From the NCBI RefSeq assembly GCF_014529535.1, contig NC_050737.1, forward strand, positions 5,682,749-5,746,748: 64,000 nucleotides of DNA, written 5' to 3'. Below the pieces are notes generated by a model. That model ran no database searches, was not told the origin of the DNA, and worked only from the letters and a program-made list of their open reading frames with translations. Made by a program: the position numbers and the translations under genes. Below are positions 48,701 to 60,898 of this stretch, one piece after another. Position 1 is the first letter of the stretch, and each line of letters starts with the position of its first letter. Source of the stretch: Bradysia coprophila. Its lineage: Eukaryota > Arthropoda > Insecta > Diptera > Sciaridae.

Positions 48701-50195
48701 ATTTTACACATAAATCATTTGAAATTTCTGTTAATTGGAACTTTTCTATTATAGAGAAATACAAACGCAACTTCCCGCACTTTCATAATGTGTTTGCTAT
48801 AAAAGAAGCAATAAAGTCTTCAGAAATTCAATGGTTTATAGCGAAACGAGGGATTTTAAGTATGTTCAATTAAAGGAAAAATCCATTACAAACCAGAAAG
48901 CTCTGTGTCCTCTTGAAGCTTCCATTACGTTTCATGCCCATGCCAGAGGCAGAGAAGTATTGAGTTTTTGAAATTTATAATTGAGAAATAGCCCTCGAAC
49001 TCATAAACTTTCAAGTGGGTTCCACAAAGTCAAAAAATTAACTTTTCGAGTTGCCAATTTAATATTGTGGTCATTTGGTCGCTCGTAGGTCACCGAAACT
49101 CTTTATATTTTTGAAAATATTTTCCTAAAAGTTCAAGCGAAACTCGCAAATTTGATAATGAAAATTGATCGAAAACCTTATTTTAACTGAAGCGAAATCT
49201 ACCGAACTCAACACCTTTTAACACTTTTAGATTTAAACTTACGTATTTCGCACGGCACCGACTTTTCCATGGTATGTCTGCAGGTATGAGCCACTATTAG
49301 ACGGCGATGTTAATTCGTCCATAGTTTGTTCCAGCCGGACACTCGACGTGCATTGTGCCCAACAAAATAGTGACTGATTTTAGTTTGTCTGTTTTCTGAC
49401 CTCATTACCTCGCACTCGCAAACGTATGATTGAAACATTGTGGCCAAATTTACCTTTCAGGTGAATCATCATAACAGGGTGTGTATAATCAAAGCTGACA
49501 TTGCAGGTATTTTTTCAGGTAATAAAGAAATATTTTTCGAGATATTTTTGCTAAGCTAAATGTTTCGTTAGACGGTTCCTTAATCTTCATTTCGTTGAAA
49601 ATCGGTTTAAAGTAAATTCTGAAATAGAATGAGTGTCAACTTTATGACCGCAGTTAAATACAGTTGAAAAAATGGGAACCATAAAAAACGCAATTCATCA
49701 ATATGGATTCTTCAAAGAAAAAAAATCATATTTCCCTTCACATAAAAGATACGAAGGTTTTTAGCAATGGATACTGGAAATAGCAAATTCTCTACTACCT
49801 GACATGACGTTAATATGTAAAGCCTGAAACCATAAAATGATTTTTTAAAATTTTCTAAGCAAAACTTCTTAATTCACTGTCTTATCTATTTGTGTACGAG
49901 TGCGATTTGTCCGAAAATCAAAATGATTATTTTCACCCTTATCCAATTCACTGGCTCAAACATACATTAAAGAACAAATCTCTTTGAACTCGGACAATGA
50001 TGAGATGATCAAACCAATAGCCACTAGCATATGGGTTACACATTCAGAAATAACTTATTATCGATAACAGAGACGGTACCCAACGATTAAAGTATGTAAC
50101 TACCTCTGTTAATTCCTATAAAATACGATTTTCACTTGATGTAGTGAAAAAGCTTAAAATTTCTTAAATAAAAAAAAAGTTTGAAAAAGTGTGTC

Positions 50196-50280
50196 CATGG
50201 TGGATCTGGACTCGAACCCCCGAAATTCATAAAATATTTGCTTGTAAGCCGACGCTCTTCCATCTGAGCTAATGAGCCAC
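50196..50280 (-). tRNA. Degenerate tRNA-like sequence, unit C
   Basis: The minus strand has a better D arm (TAGCTCAGATGGAAGAGCG) than units A/B. The T arm carries a 4-nt insertion (AGAT) after TTCGAGTCC, and the anticodon stem is unpaired. Confidence 0.4.
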
Positions 50281-50591
50281 TGTCATCGGACTAAACAAAT
50301 TAGTATTTTCGGCGCCGTCTGACAATTTAATTCAATTGTGAAACTGCTCAATGCTTCAGATTACTTCACCAAAATTAATTTCATGGCGAACAGATATACC
50401 ACCTAATGGCTGAGAATTTGTTAGCTACGCCTACGAAATTTTGAGTGTTGGCAAATTCCAACGTTACGAATTGTTCGAAAATCGTGAAATATTCAGCATC
50501 GTCGGTTCACATGGAATGTATGACTGATCTATTGAGAGTTCTGAAAATCCTTTATCCTCTATTTCACCGACTCAAATGTGGATTGAAAAGC

Positions 50592-51640
50592 TCAAACTCT
50601 CTGAATTGTAACGTTTAATATGAGATTCTGTGCACAAACATTCCAAGGCTTATTTTCCATCACAGCTCTCATTCCGAATGATCTTTTTGATGAAACAAAA
50701 CCAATCGCCTCTGGCATGCAAATTTGGTAAAAGAGGTCGCAGTGTTGATGCATTGACAGATTTTTACATAGAAAGTTCGTCATTGTTGGGAAGTGGCAGA
50801 AAGTAAGAATGCACCAACTCGTCAGAATTATCTTCAAATCTTCATCACTTGGTCCTCATCTAGTACCATTGCTCGGTAGCCTAAGAATGATTAGTGGAAG
50901 TTAAATTACAACACAGTTCCTCGACAAGATTACGAATCGTTGGGAATTCATTTCGAGATATTACGTACCTTCGATAAAGTCATTGTCGTCCAAATGTCTC
51001 ATGCATAAACGGTATTCCATCTGCATACACTCTCCCAACGAAAGGCCAAGGCTCAGGGTAAATGAGCGAAATGTGAACTTTAAACTTATGGTGCCAGTGA
51101 TTGGAGTATCTGTGAATGTATTGTAGGTTCGGCGTTTGGTGAGCCCATTAACTGTCGTCTTCTTTCAATTTTTCAAATATTTCTTCCACTGATGACGCAT
51201 CAAATGCACAGATCATTCTTTCAAAACCAACTGAGAATATATTCAGCCTTTGCAGTAGTGGGGGGCGATTCCTGCATGAAGTGATCGTTGGATATACATT
51301 CAGTCGATGACCAGTCATTTTCAAATAAAAGTTAAGCTTTCCCTATAGTCTCGGCAGAAAGAATGATCAAGCTTTATCTGGAAAGTTTGAGTCATAACGG
51401 GTCATTGAAAAAATCTGGAATTGAATTTACGTGACTTATCGATAACAATTTCGAACCTTCTGTAGCTATGCGATATTTGCCATAAATTTAAATACCAACG
51501 CCCGAAGCCATCATAATTCCATCGATCAGAGTCACAAAAATGTAGGTTTCAGGCATACAATCACGTGATCGGTTACATTCAACTGAGTGGTCACAGAACG
51601 TGTCGAAATTGCATGTATGCTTTCAGGTCTCGTACGATTC
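50592..51640 (-). pseudogene. HIBCH-like pseudogene, unit C (most exons present)
   Basis: The minus strand shows, in order, a degraded AYMQFRHVL block, TLIDGIMMASG with KYRIATEGSKL, a PETIG-like block (SAETIGKA), CAFDASSVEEIFEKLKED, SLKFTFRSFTLSLGLSLGE and MEYRLCMRHLDDNDFIEG, then the C-terminal exon. This order matches 3-hydroxyisobutyryl-CoA hydrolase along most of its length. Several stops and frameshifts make it non-functional. The oxyanion-hole GGGVG motif reads ASGVG. Confidence 0.8.
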
Positions 51641-51663
51641 GATACTGAAAATGAAGGAATTCT

Positions 51664-51972
51664 TCAACGAATGGCATTCCTTATCGACAATTTTATATTA
51701 CCACTCAAATCAACTATGGATACACCTGCGGTGTTTACTTTCACTGCGGTTTGTTGGCCAAACACGTTGAGATCCATAGCATTTGTGATATGTAACAAAT
51801 GACCCGAACGGTTTGTTTTTCCACATAGTTGCCATCTCGTTCCCTTTGGATGACTTGCTGATAGATTTTCCGGTAGTAATATTCTCACTGTGCAGTTTGA
51901 TGTAGAGGAAACTTTCATAGTTTGCGAGGTCTAAGTCCACCTTACCAACGTCATTCAATTCGAATACCTTAC
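51664..51972 (-). pseudogene. CTP synthase exon relic, unit C (long form)
   Basis: It begins after TTTTCAG with [20 protein letters not shown] and continues HSENITTGK. After a frameshift come segments comparable to the GDYLGKTVQVVPHITDAI region ([17 protein letters not shown]) and a degraded IVDLSG block where functional CTP synthases have IELGG. The ligase active-site part is not preserved. Confidence 0.75.
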
Positions 51973-52900
51973 CTGAAAATCCAACAAAATTTTATTATCG
52001 TCTTTGCTGTTGGTTCAAATAAACAGATATTCCACTTTCGTCTAGAGATTTCTGGGAGACGATTTTTTAGGCATTTTCGCATGTGGACCAGAACATGCTA
52101 AAAAGTCTAAGTCTTAGCCAAGACATACATATTACTATCTGCGAACACCATAATGGTTAGGTATAGTTAGTTCCCATTTCTTCAGATACGGTTGACCGAC
52201 TAACATTATCAGCAGACATTTGAGCGAGAGTTGACATATCATCAGCGCTTGATTAATAATTCATATAAGAGTTATCATAGCACTGTCGGTGCATTGGAGT
52301 TACGCAATTTTGGTTAGTTCTTCAAATTATACACAGAATTTTTAGATGCACACAGCAAACACTGCTTTATGGAATAGTTAAAATTTGATTTGACAGTGCT
52401 TTGTTTGATTCCATGATAGATTTCATAAAATGTACTTTTCTAGACTATCCAATTAAGCTGATCGAGAAAGTTATTGCTTTTTATTGACAGAAAACGAATG
52501 AATTATGACTGACTGGTCTCTACGGATCCGAATATTCAACTAAATAAAACGCTCATAGTTGCGGACGAGAAACTGTGCGTAAATGTCAGGGTTTGCAATG
52601 TTTCCGTTGTCAGTTAACGGATGGAAGAAACCTAAAACGTTTCATCTACTTCTTTGTTGCTCAATCCACAACGCCTCATTTGAGTAGTAGGTAGGGTCGT
52701 TGACTAGTAGTGCACTGGGCCCGAGTTCGATCCTAACGGCTATTTTGTTTTTGTTTTTTTTTTTATTTTACTTACTTCTTTTTATTTCACTATTTTCGCT
52801 GATAGAAAAGTTCTTTAGACCCTGGAACAACATTTCTGTCATAAATTCGTCAATCTTCTTGGCAAGTCAACCTTTAAAAAAAATCTTCCACAGAGCAAAA

Positions 52901-52990
52901 ATGAAAGTTGCATCAACGACAGCTCTGACGATACTGATTTGGCTTTTCGTCCAACACTTGTGCGATCAAACTTCATCAGCTAAACAATAG
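52901..52990 (+). CDS. 29-residue signal-peptide-like micro-ORF, unit D
   Basis: MKVASTTALTILIWLFVQHL followed by CDQTSSAKQ and a stop. It is equivalent to the unit C micro-ORF and differs by a few substitutions, while the frame stays open. Confidence 0.3.
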   Translation: MKVASTTALTILIWLFVQHLCDQTSSAKQ

Positions 52991-53151
52991 TCCTCTTGTG
53001 TAGCTACTTAGATTGCGTATGTGTGCTGTCCACTCGCTCTAGCATTGGCAATAAATTTAGATATGAAAACTCGTTTTATGCGTTTCAATGTGTCCGTTTA
53101 TTTTCAATTATTTGTATTTATAATGTGTTTCAGCTAAAATGTTGTTTCATC

Positions 53152-53426
53152 ACCTATCACCGTGGCGCAGGTGGTAGCACTCGGGATCGAAAGACTGCAG
53201 CGCACCCAAAGACCGCAGGTTCGATTCCCGGGGAAAAAGATTGGTTGAAAAGGGTTGTTCAACCGGTTGATACTGTACATTCAGCCCAAAATCGCCGACA
53301 TCAATTACCGTCCTACAAGAAATTGATCGTACTAAATACACTCTAAGTGTAAAGAAACACTATAAGTGTAAATAATGTGATATGATATGTACATATCAAC
53401 TGGGTCCGAGACCAATCTTTTTTTTT
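53152..53426 (+). ncRNA. Candidate Pol III RNA / tRNA-headed SINE, unit D
   Basis: Nearly identical to the unit C cassette. Boxes intact, terminator T run from 53418. Confidence 0.55.
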
Positions 53427-55164
53427 GTTTTTTTTTATTTATCGCTTCCAGCAGATGGACAGCCCCATTTTCATTCTCATCTAAATTAAAAAAAACGAAA
53501 TTAGAGGATTATTTGAGGAGCGAAACAAGACGAGTAACGTCTGTTAATACTAGAAAATAAACATGGTACGCAAGTTAACCTTCTAATAAGTTTTAGAAAA
53601 AAAACATTGTTTCGCTCAGTGGATAAGGCAATCGATTGACACACAAATTTTCAGTTTCTATTTTACACATAAATCATTTGAAATTTCTGTTAATTAGAAC
53701 TTTTCTATTAGAGAAATACAAACGTAACTTCCCGCACTTTCATAATGTGTTTGCTATCAAAGAAGCAATAAAGTCTTCAGAATTTCAATGGTTTATAGCG
53801 AAACGAGGGATTTTACTTTTACAAAGTATGTTCAATTAAAGGAAAAATCCATTACAAACCAGAAAGCTCTGTGTCCTCTTGAAGCTTCCCTTACGTTTCA
53901 TGCGAGAGGCAGAGAAGTATTGAGTTTTTGAAATTTATAATTGAGAAATAGGCCTCGAACTCATAAACTTTCAAGTGGGTTCCACAAAGTCAAAAAATTA
54001 ACTTTTCGAGTTGCCAATTTAATATTGTGGTCATTTGGTCGCTCGTAGGTCACCGAAACTCTTTATATTTTTGAAAATATTTTCCTAAAAGTTCAAGCGA
54101 AACTCGCAAATTTGATAATGAAAATTGATCGAAAACCTTATTTTAACTGAAGCGAAATCTACCGAACTCAACACATTTTAACACTTTTAAATTTAGATTT
54201 AAACTTACGTATTTCGCACGGCACCGACTTTTCCATGGTATGTCTGCAGGTATGAGCCACTATTAGACGACGATGTTAATTCGTCCATAGTTTGTTCCAG
54301 CCGGACACTCGACGTGCATTGTGCCCAACAAAACAGTGACTGATTTTAGTTTGTCTGTTTTCTGACCTCATTACCTCGCACTCGTAACATCATACGTTTG
54401 AAACATTGTGGCCAAATTTACCTTTCAGGTGAATCATCATATCAGGGTGTGTATAATCACAGCTGACATTGCAGGCATTTTTTCAGGTAATAAAGAAATA
54501 TTTTTCGAGATATTTTTGCTAGGCCAAATGTTTCGTTAGACGGTTCCTTAATCTTCATTTCGTTGAAAATCGGTTTAAAGTAAATTCTGAAATAGAATGA
54601 GTGTCAACTTTATGACCGCAGTTAAATACAGTTGAAAAAATGGGAACCATAAAAAACGCAATGCATCAATGTGGATTCTTCAAAGAAAAAAAATCATATT
54701 TCCCTTCACATAAAAGATACGAAGGTTTTTAGCAATGGATACTGGAAATAGCAAATTCTCTACTACCTGACATGACGTTAATATGTAAAGCCTGAAACCA
54801 TAAAATGATTTTTTAAAATTTTCTAAGCAAAACTTCTTAATTCACTGTCTTATCTATTTGTGTACGAGTGCGATTTGTCCGAAAATCAAAATGATTATTT
54901 TCACCCTTATCCAATTCACTGTCTCAAACATACATTAAAGAACAAATCTCTTTGAACTCGGACAATGATGAGATGATCAAACCAATAGCCACTAGCATAT
55001 GGGTTACACATTCAGAAATAACTTATTATCGATAACAGAGACGGTACCCAACGATTAAAGTATGTAACTACCTCTGTTAATTCCTATAAAATACGATTTT
55101 CACTTGATGTAGTGAAAAAGCTTAAAATTTCTTAAATAAAAAAAAAGTTTGAAAAAAGTGTGTC

Positions 55165-55249
55165 CATGGTGGATCTGGACTCGAACCCCCGAAATTCATA
55201 AAATATTTGCTTGTAAGCCGACGCTCTTCCATCTGAGCTAATGAGCCAC
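55165..55249 (-). tRNA. Degenerate tRNA-like sequence, unit D
   Basis: Same as the unit C copy, including the 4-nt insertion near the T arm. Confidence 0.4.
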
Positions 55250-55551
55250 TGTCGTCTGACTAAACAAATTAGTATTTTCGGCGTCGTCTGACAATTTAAT
55301 TCAATTGTGAAACTGCTCAATGCTTCAGATTACTTCACCAAAATTAATTTAATGGCGAACAGATATACCACCTAATGGCTGAGAATTTGTTAGCTACGCC
55401 TACGAAATTTTGAGTGTTGGCAAATTCCAACGTTACGAATTGTTCGAAAATCGTGAAATATTCAGCATCGTCGGTTCACATGGAATGTATGACTGATCTA
55501 TTGAGAGTTCTGAAAATCCTTTATCCTCTATTTCACCGACTCAAATGTGGA

Positions 55552-56610
55552 TTGAAAAGCTCAAACTCTCTGAATTGTAACGTTTAATATGAGATTCTGT
55601 GCACAAACATTCCAAGGCTTATTTTCCATCACAGCTCTCATTCCGAATGATCTTTTTGATGAAACAAAACCAATCGCCTCTGGCATGCAAATTTGGTAAA
55701 AGAGGTCGCAGTGTTGATGCATTGACAGATTTTTACATAGAAAGTTCGTCATTGTTGGGAAGTGGCAGAAGTAAGAATGCGCCATCTCGTCAGAATTATC
55801 TTCACATCTTCATCACTTGGTCCTCAACCAGTACCATTGCTCGGTAGCCTAAGAATGATGAGTGGAAGTTAAATTACAACACAGTTCCTTGGCATGATTA
55901 CGAATCGAGATATTACGTACCTTCGATAAAGTCATTGTCGTCCAAATGTCTCATGCATAAACGGTATTCCATCTGCATACACTCTCCCAACGAAAGGCCA
56001 AGGCTCAGGGTAAATGAGCGAAATGTGAACTTTAAACTTATGGTGCCAGTGATTTGAGTATCTGTGAATGTATTGTAGGTTCGGCGTTTGGTGAGCCCAT
56101 TAACTGCCGTCTTCTTTCAATTTTTCAAATATTTCTTCCACTGATGACGCATCAAATGCACAGATCATTCTTTTAAAAGTAACTGAGGATGTTTTCAGCC
56201 TTTGCAGTAGTGGGTGGCGATTCCTGCATGAAGTGATCGTTGGATATACCATTCAGTCGATGACCAGTCATTTTCAAATAAAAGTTAAGTTTTCCCTATA
56301 GTCTCGGCAGAAAGAATGATCAAGCTTTATCTGGAAAGTTTGAGTCATAACGGGCCATTGAAAAAATTTGGAATTGAATTTCGTGACTTATCGATAACAA
56401 TTTCGAACCTTCTGTAGCAATGCGATATTTGCCATAAATTGAAATACAAACTCCCAAACCCGAAGCCATCATAATTCCATCGATCAGAGTCACAAAAATG
56501 TAGGTTTCAGGCATACAATCACGTGATCGGTTACATTCAACTGAGTGGTCACAGAACGTGTCGAAATTGCATGTATGCTTTCAGGTCTCGTACGATTCGA
56601 TACTGAAAAT
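55552..56610 (-). pseudogene. HIBCH-like pseudogene, unit D (most exons present)
   Basis: Nearly identical to the unit C copy, with slightly fewer lesions in the core. The frame at 56320-56514 reads TYIFVTLIDGIMMASGLGV then YGKYRIATEGSKL. It carries several of the unit C stops, so the gene was already broken when C and D separated. Confidence 0.8.
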
Positions 56611-56621
56611 GAAGGAATTCT

Positions 56622-56930
56622 TCAACGAATGGCATTCCTTATCGACAATTTTATATTACCACTCAAATCAACTATGGATACACCTGCGGTGTTTACTTTC
56701 ACTGCGGTTTGTTGGCCAAACACGTTGAGATCCATAGCATTTGTGATATGTAACAAATGACCCGAACGGTTTGTTTTTCCACATAGTTGCCATCTCGTTC
56801 CCTTTGGATGACTTGCTGATAGATTTTCCGGTAGTAATATTCTCACTGTGCAGTTTGATGTAGAGGAAACTTTCATAGTTTGCGAGGTCTAAGTCCACCT
56901 TACCAACATCATTCAATTCGAATACCTTAC
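56622..56930 (-). pseudogene. CTP synthase exon relic, unit D (long form)
   Basis: It translates the same as the unit C exon over the shared frame. It begins after TTTTCAG at 56930. Confidence 0.75.
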
Positions 56931-58116
56931 CTGAAAATCCAACAAAATTTTATTATCGTCTTTGCTGTTGGTTCAAATAAACAGATATTCCACTTTCGTC
57001 TAGAGATTTCTGGGAGACGATTTTTTAGGCATTTTCGCATGTGGACCAGAACATGCTAAAAAGTCTAAGTCTTAGCCAAGACATACATATTACTATCTGC
57101 GAACACCATAATGGTTAGGTATAGTTAGTTCCCATTTCTTCAGATACGGTTGACCGACTAACATTATCAGCAGACATTTGAGCGAGAGTTGACATATCAT
57201 CAGCGCTTGATTAATAATTCATATAAGAGTTATCATAGCACTGTCGGTGCATTGGAGTTACGCAATTTTGGTTAGTTCTTCAAATTATACACAGAATTTT
57301 TAGATGCACACAGCAAACACTGCTTTATGGAATAGTTAAAATTTGATTTGACAGTGCTTTGTTTGATTCCATGATAGATTTCATAAAATGTACTTTTCTA
57401 GACTATCCAATTAAGCTGATCGAGAAAGTTATTGCTTTTTATTGACAGAAAACGAATGAATTATGACTGACTGGTCTCTACGGATCCGAATATTCAACTA
57501 AATAAAACGCTCATAGTTGCGGACGAGAAACTGTGCGTAAATGTCAGGGTTTGCAATGTTTCCGTTGTCAGTTAACGGATGGAAGAAACCTAAAACGTTT
57601 CATCTACTTCTTTGTTGCTCAATCCACAACGCCTCATTTGAGTAGTAGGTAGGGTCGTTGACTAGTGGTGCACTGGGCCCGAGTTCGATCCTAACGTCTA
57701 TTTTGTTTTTGTTTTTTTTTTGATTTTACTTACTTCTTTTTATTTCACTATTTTCGCTGATACAAAAAGTTCTTTAGACCCTGGAACAACATTTCCGTCA
57801 TAAATTCGTCAACCTTCTTGGCAAGTCAACCTTAAAAAAAAAATCTTCCACAGAGCAAAAATGTAAGTTGCATCAACGACAGCGCTGACGATACTGATTT
57901 GGATTTTCGTCCAACACTTGTGCGATCAAACTTCATCACCTAAACAATAGTCCTCTTGTGTAGCTACTTAGATTGCGTATGTGTGCTGTCCACTCGTACT
58001 GTAGCATTAGCATTAGTTTTAAGCATTTCAATGTGTCCGTTTTACAATTATTTCGACAACGATGTTCACCCGAATACTTTCCGAATGAACTGTTTCAGCT
58101 AAAACGTTGCTTCATC

Positions 58117-58384
58117 ACCTATCACCGTGGCGCAGGTGGTAGCACTCGGGATCGAAAGACTGAAGCGCACCCAAAGACCGCAAGGTTCGATTCCCGGGGA
58201 AAAAGATTGGTTGAAAAGGGTTGTTCAACCGGTTGATATTGTACATTCAGCCCAAACGTCTGTGCCAGTTCCTTAGACAAACACCGATCGTTCCTAAACG
58301 CACTATAAGTGCAAAAACACACTCTAAGTGTAAATGTGATCTGATATGTACCTTATCAACTGGGTCCGAGACCAATCTTTTTTT
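58117..58384 (+). ncRNA. Candidate Pol III RNA / tRNA-headed SINE, unit E
   Basis: The promoter boxes and the 5' 130 nt are well conserved even though the rest of unit E is the most diverged and deleted. The 3' AGTGTAAA repeats and the terminal ACCAATC-T(n) are kept. The B box has one added A just before it (GCAAGGTTCGATTCC). Confidence 0.55.
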
Positions 58385-59750
58385 ATTTTATTTTTTTTAT
58401 AATCGCTTCCAGCACATGCACAGACGTATTCTCATCTAAATAAAAAAACGAAATGAAAGGATTATTTGAGGAGTGTAACAAGACCAAGAAAGTCTCTTAA
58501 TACTAGTTAGTATTAACTTTTAGTAAAAAAATTCATTCGGTGGATAAGGCAATCATTGACACACATATTTTCAGTTTCTACTGTTCGCATAAATCATTTT
58601 AAATTTCTGTTAATTATAGATTAGAGAAATAGGAACGCAACTTTCTTGTTATCAAATAAGCGAAGAAAGTCTTCAGACGACTCTAAAATTCAAGTTTTCA
58701 TGAGAGGCAGAGAAGTATTCAATTTTTGAAATTTATACTTAAGAAATAAGTCAACCATCCGTTAAACATTTTCCACGAAGAAATTTTCGATTTGAATCTG
58801 CCTCAACAGCATTAGATGCTTAAAAGTCGACAAAGTTCACAAAGTCAAAACACAAACGAAATCGATTTTGCGGTAGTACGCATTATCGCTATTTAGGCAC
58901 GGAATGTTTAGTGAGCCTACAGAAAAGTGCCAAGCGAATATAATAAATGAACCGGTCATAATGCAAAAAACCGTCTTGCGGAAATCAGAACGATACGAAT
59001 CAAACATAATTTTGTTATTATCCGTAATAACTCAAGCACATTCAATGAAGAAAAACCTACAAAATTCTACACCAATTTTCAATTTTTTATTCAGAAGGGA
59101 GCGTATTCGTTCGCTTTCAATTTTTTGTCGAAATGAACTTACCGAAACCAATTTTCCCATGGTATGGCTGTAGGAAGATGCTATGAGCCACTATCAGACG
59201 ATGATGTTAATTTGTCCATAGTTGGTTACAGCCGAACACTATACGTGCATTGTGACCAACAAAATAGTAACTGATTTTAGTTTGTACGGTCTCCGACCTC
59301 ATTACCTCGCACTTATAACATTAAGACGCTTGAAATATCATTGTGGCCAAGTTTAACTTTCAGATGAATCATTATTTCAGGATGTGGGTTATTGCAGCTG
59401 GCATTTCTTCAGATAAAAAGGAAAATGTGTTTTGTTTTAAGTAAATTTATGACCGCATTTACAGTTCGATTCAATTCTACGTTAAAGATCAGATCTCTTT
59501 GAACCCAGACTTGTATTATGGGCTTCTGTGAACAAACATTCAAAGAGTTATTTAAAACACAATTCCGAATGATTTTTCTAAATTGACTCCTACAAAGATG
59601 AAATGATCAAACTAATAGCCACTCTCATGTGGATTACACATTGAGGAATGGTTATTAACGATAACAGAGGTGGTACTCAACGATCCCCTGTTAAAACTAT
59701 ACAAAATGATTTTCAATTTCAAAAAAAAAAGTTCGTAAAATGATGAGTCC

Positions 59751-59827
59751 AAGGTGGACTCGAACCCCCGACCTTCATAAAATTTGAGCTTGTAAGCTGA
59801 CGCCCTACCATCTGAGCTAATGAGTCA
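59751..59827 (-). tRNA. Degenerate tRNA-like sequence, unit E
   Basis: D-arm-like TAGCTCAGATGGTAGGGC, CAGCTTACAAGC and a good T arm (GGGGGTTCGAGTCCACC). The acceptor strands are not complementary. Confidence 0.4.
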
Positions 59828-60344
59828 CTTTCATAAGACTGTGTAAAGAAGTATTTTTGGCGACATCGGATAATACAATTCAATTGAGTTGACTGCTCAA
59901 TGTTTCAAATTATTTCACCAAAATTGTTTTCATGTACACTTACCTATGGCGAACACATTTATCACCTAATAACTGACAATTTGATGGCTCGCCTTCGAAA
60001 TTTGGGGTTTTGGCAGATTCCAACGTTGCGAATGTTGGAGAGAGGATTGCTTCAATGGGTGATCGATCAACTGCATGGAAAAACCGTGGAATGTTGTGCA
60101 TCGTCGCTTCACAAAGAATACATGACCGATTGACTGAGAATTCTGAGAAATATTTATCCAATTCACCGACCCAGATATGGAATCAAAGCCTGAAACTCTC
60201 TGAATTGTGACGTTTATTGTGTTCAAATAATCTAAGACTCATTTCCATCACAGCTCTCATTCCTAATGATTTTTCAAATTTCAATCCAACGTTGATAAAA
60301 CAAGACCAATTGCCCCTGGCATGCAACGCCTAATGATTACTTTG

Positions 60345-60898
60345 GAGGGAACTGTCAGTACGCTCAAAACAGTATGTCACTTTCTCTATGGTCATAGCTT
60401 TGAAGTCAGCTTAACATTTCTGAAAATTTAAATTTCGTTAAAGAGGTCGCATTGTCAATGTATTTGCAAATTTTTTACTCACCGATAGCAATCTCGGTCA
60501 TAGCAAATACTGTTCGTTCTGTAGCTATGCGATAATTGAAATGAACTGAAATTGCCCGAACCCATCACAATTCCATCGATTAGAGACACAAATGTAGGTT
60601 TCAGACATGCAATCATGTAACTCATTGGATCGGTTATTCGACTGAGTGGTCCCAGGACGTGTCGAAATTGCTTATATGCTTTGAGGTCTCCGCCTGAGCA
60701 AAATGATTGTCCATTTCCTTTGATTAAAAACAATGATTTGGTACTCTGTTACTTAGTTATGGTTTCAATAAGATTGCGTGCCATTTCATAACTTAAAGCA
60801 TTCAGAGCCTCGGAACGATTCAATAGTATTACTCCTTTATCTTCAATCTCCTCTGTCAACACCCAGATAGTTTCCCGACAATCGTTTGATGGCTCCAT
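60345..60898 (-). pseudogene. HIBCH-like pseudogene, unit E (true 5' exon)
   Basis: It starts MEPSNDCRETIWVLTEEIED then KGVILLNRSEALNALSYEMA, matching the crotonase-type N-terminus, but an in-frame TAA at 60751-60749 interrupts it. Beyond the stop it continues FLIKGNGQSFCSGGDLKAY and KPTFVSLIDGIVMGSG, and a frameshift separates this from RIATERTVFAMTEIAIG. That block ends at a GTGAG donor near 60479. The following exons are deleted and the sequence passes directly into the 3' tail seen in other units. It is the only unit with the HIBCH start and no CTP synthase exon. Confidence 0.8.

Larger units (their letters stand above)
46880..52449. repeat. Tandem array unit C
   Basis: Third unit, about 4.96 kb plus a 600-bp SINE at 48101-48700. 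It is nearly identical to unit D over most of its length and more diverged from A and B. It retains central HIBCH sequence and a longer CTP synthase exon that A and B have lost. The initiator is at 49377-49373 and the short exon ATG at 49270. Confidence 0.85.
52450..57409. repeat. Tandem array unit D
   Basis: Fourth unit, about 4.96 kb. Long stretches match unit C at a constant offset of 4958-4969 bp. The peptide frames at 51664-51918 and 56622-56876 translate identically. The initiator is at 54343-54339 and the short exon ATG at 54236. Confidence 0.85.
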
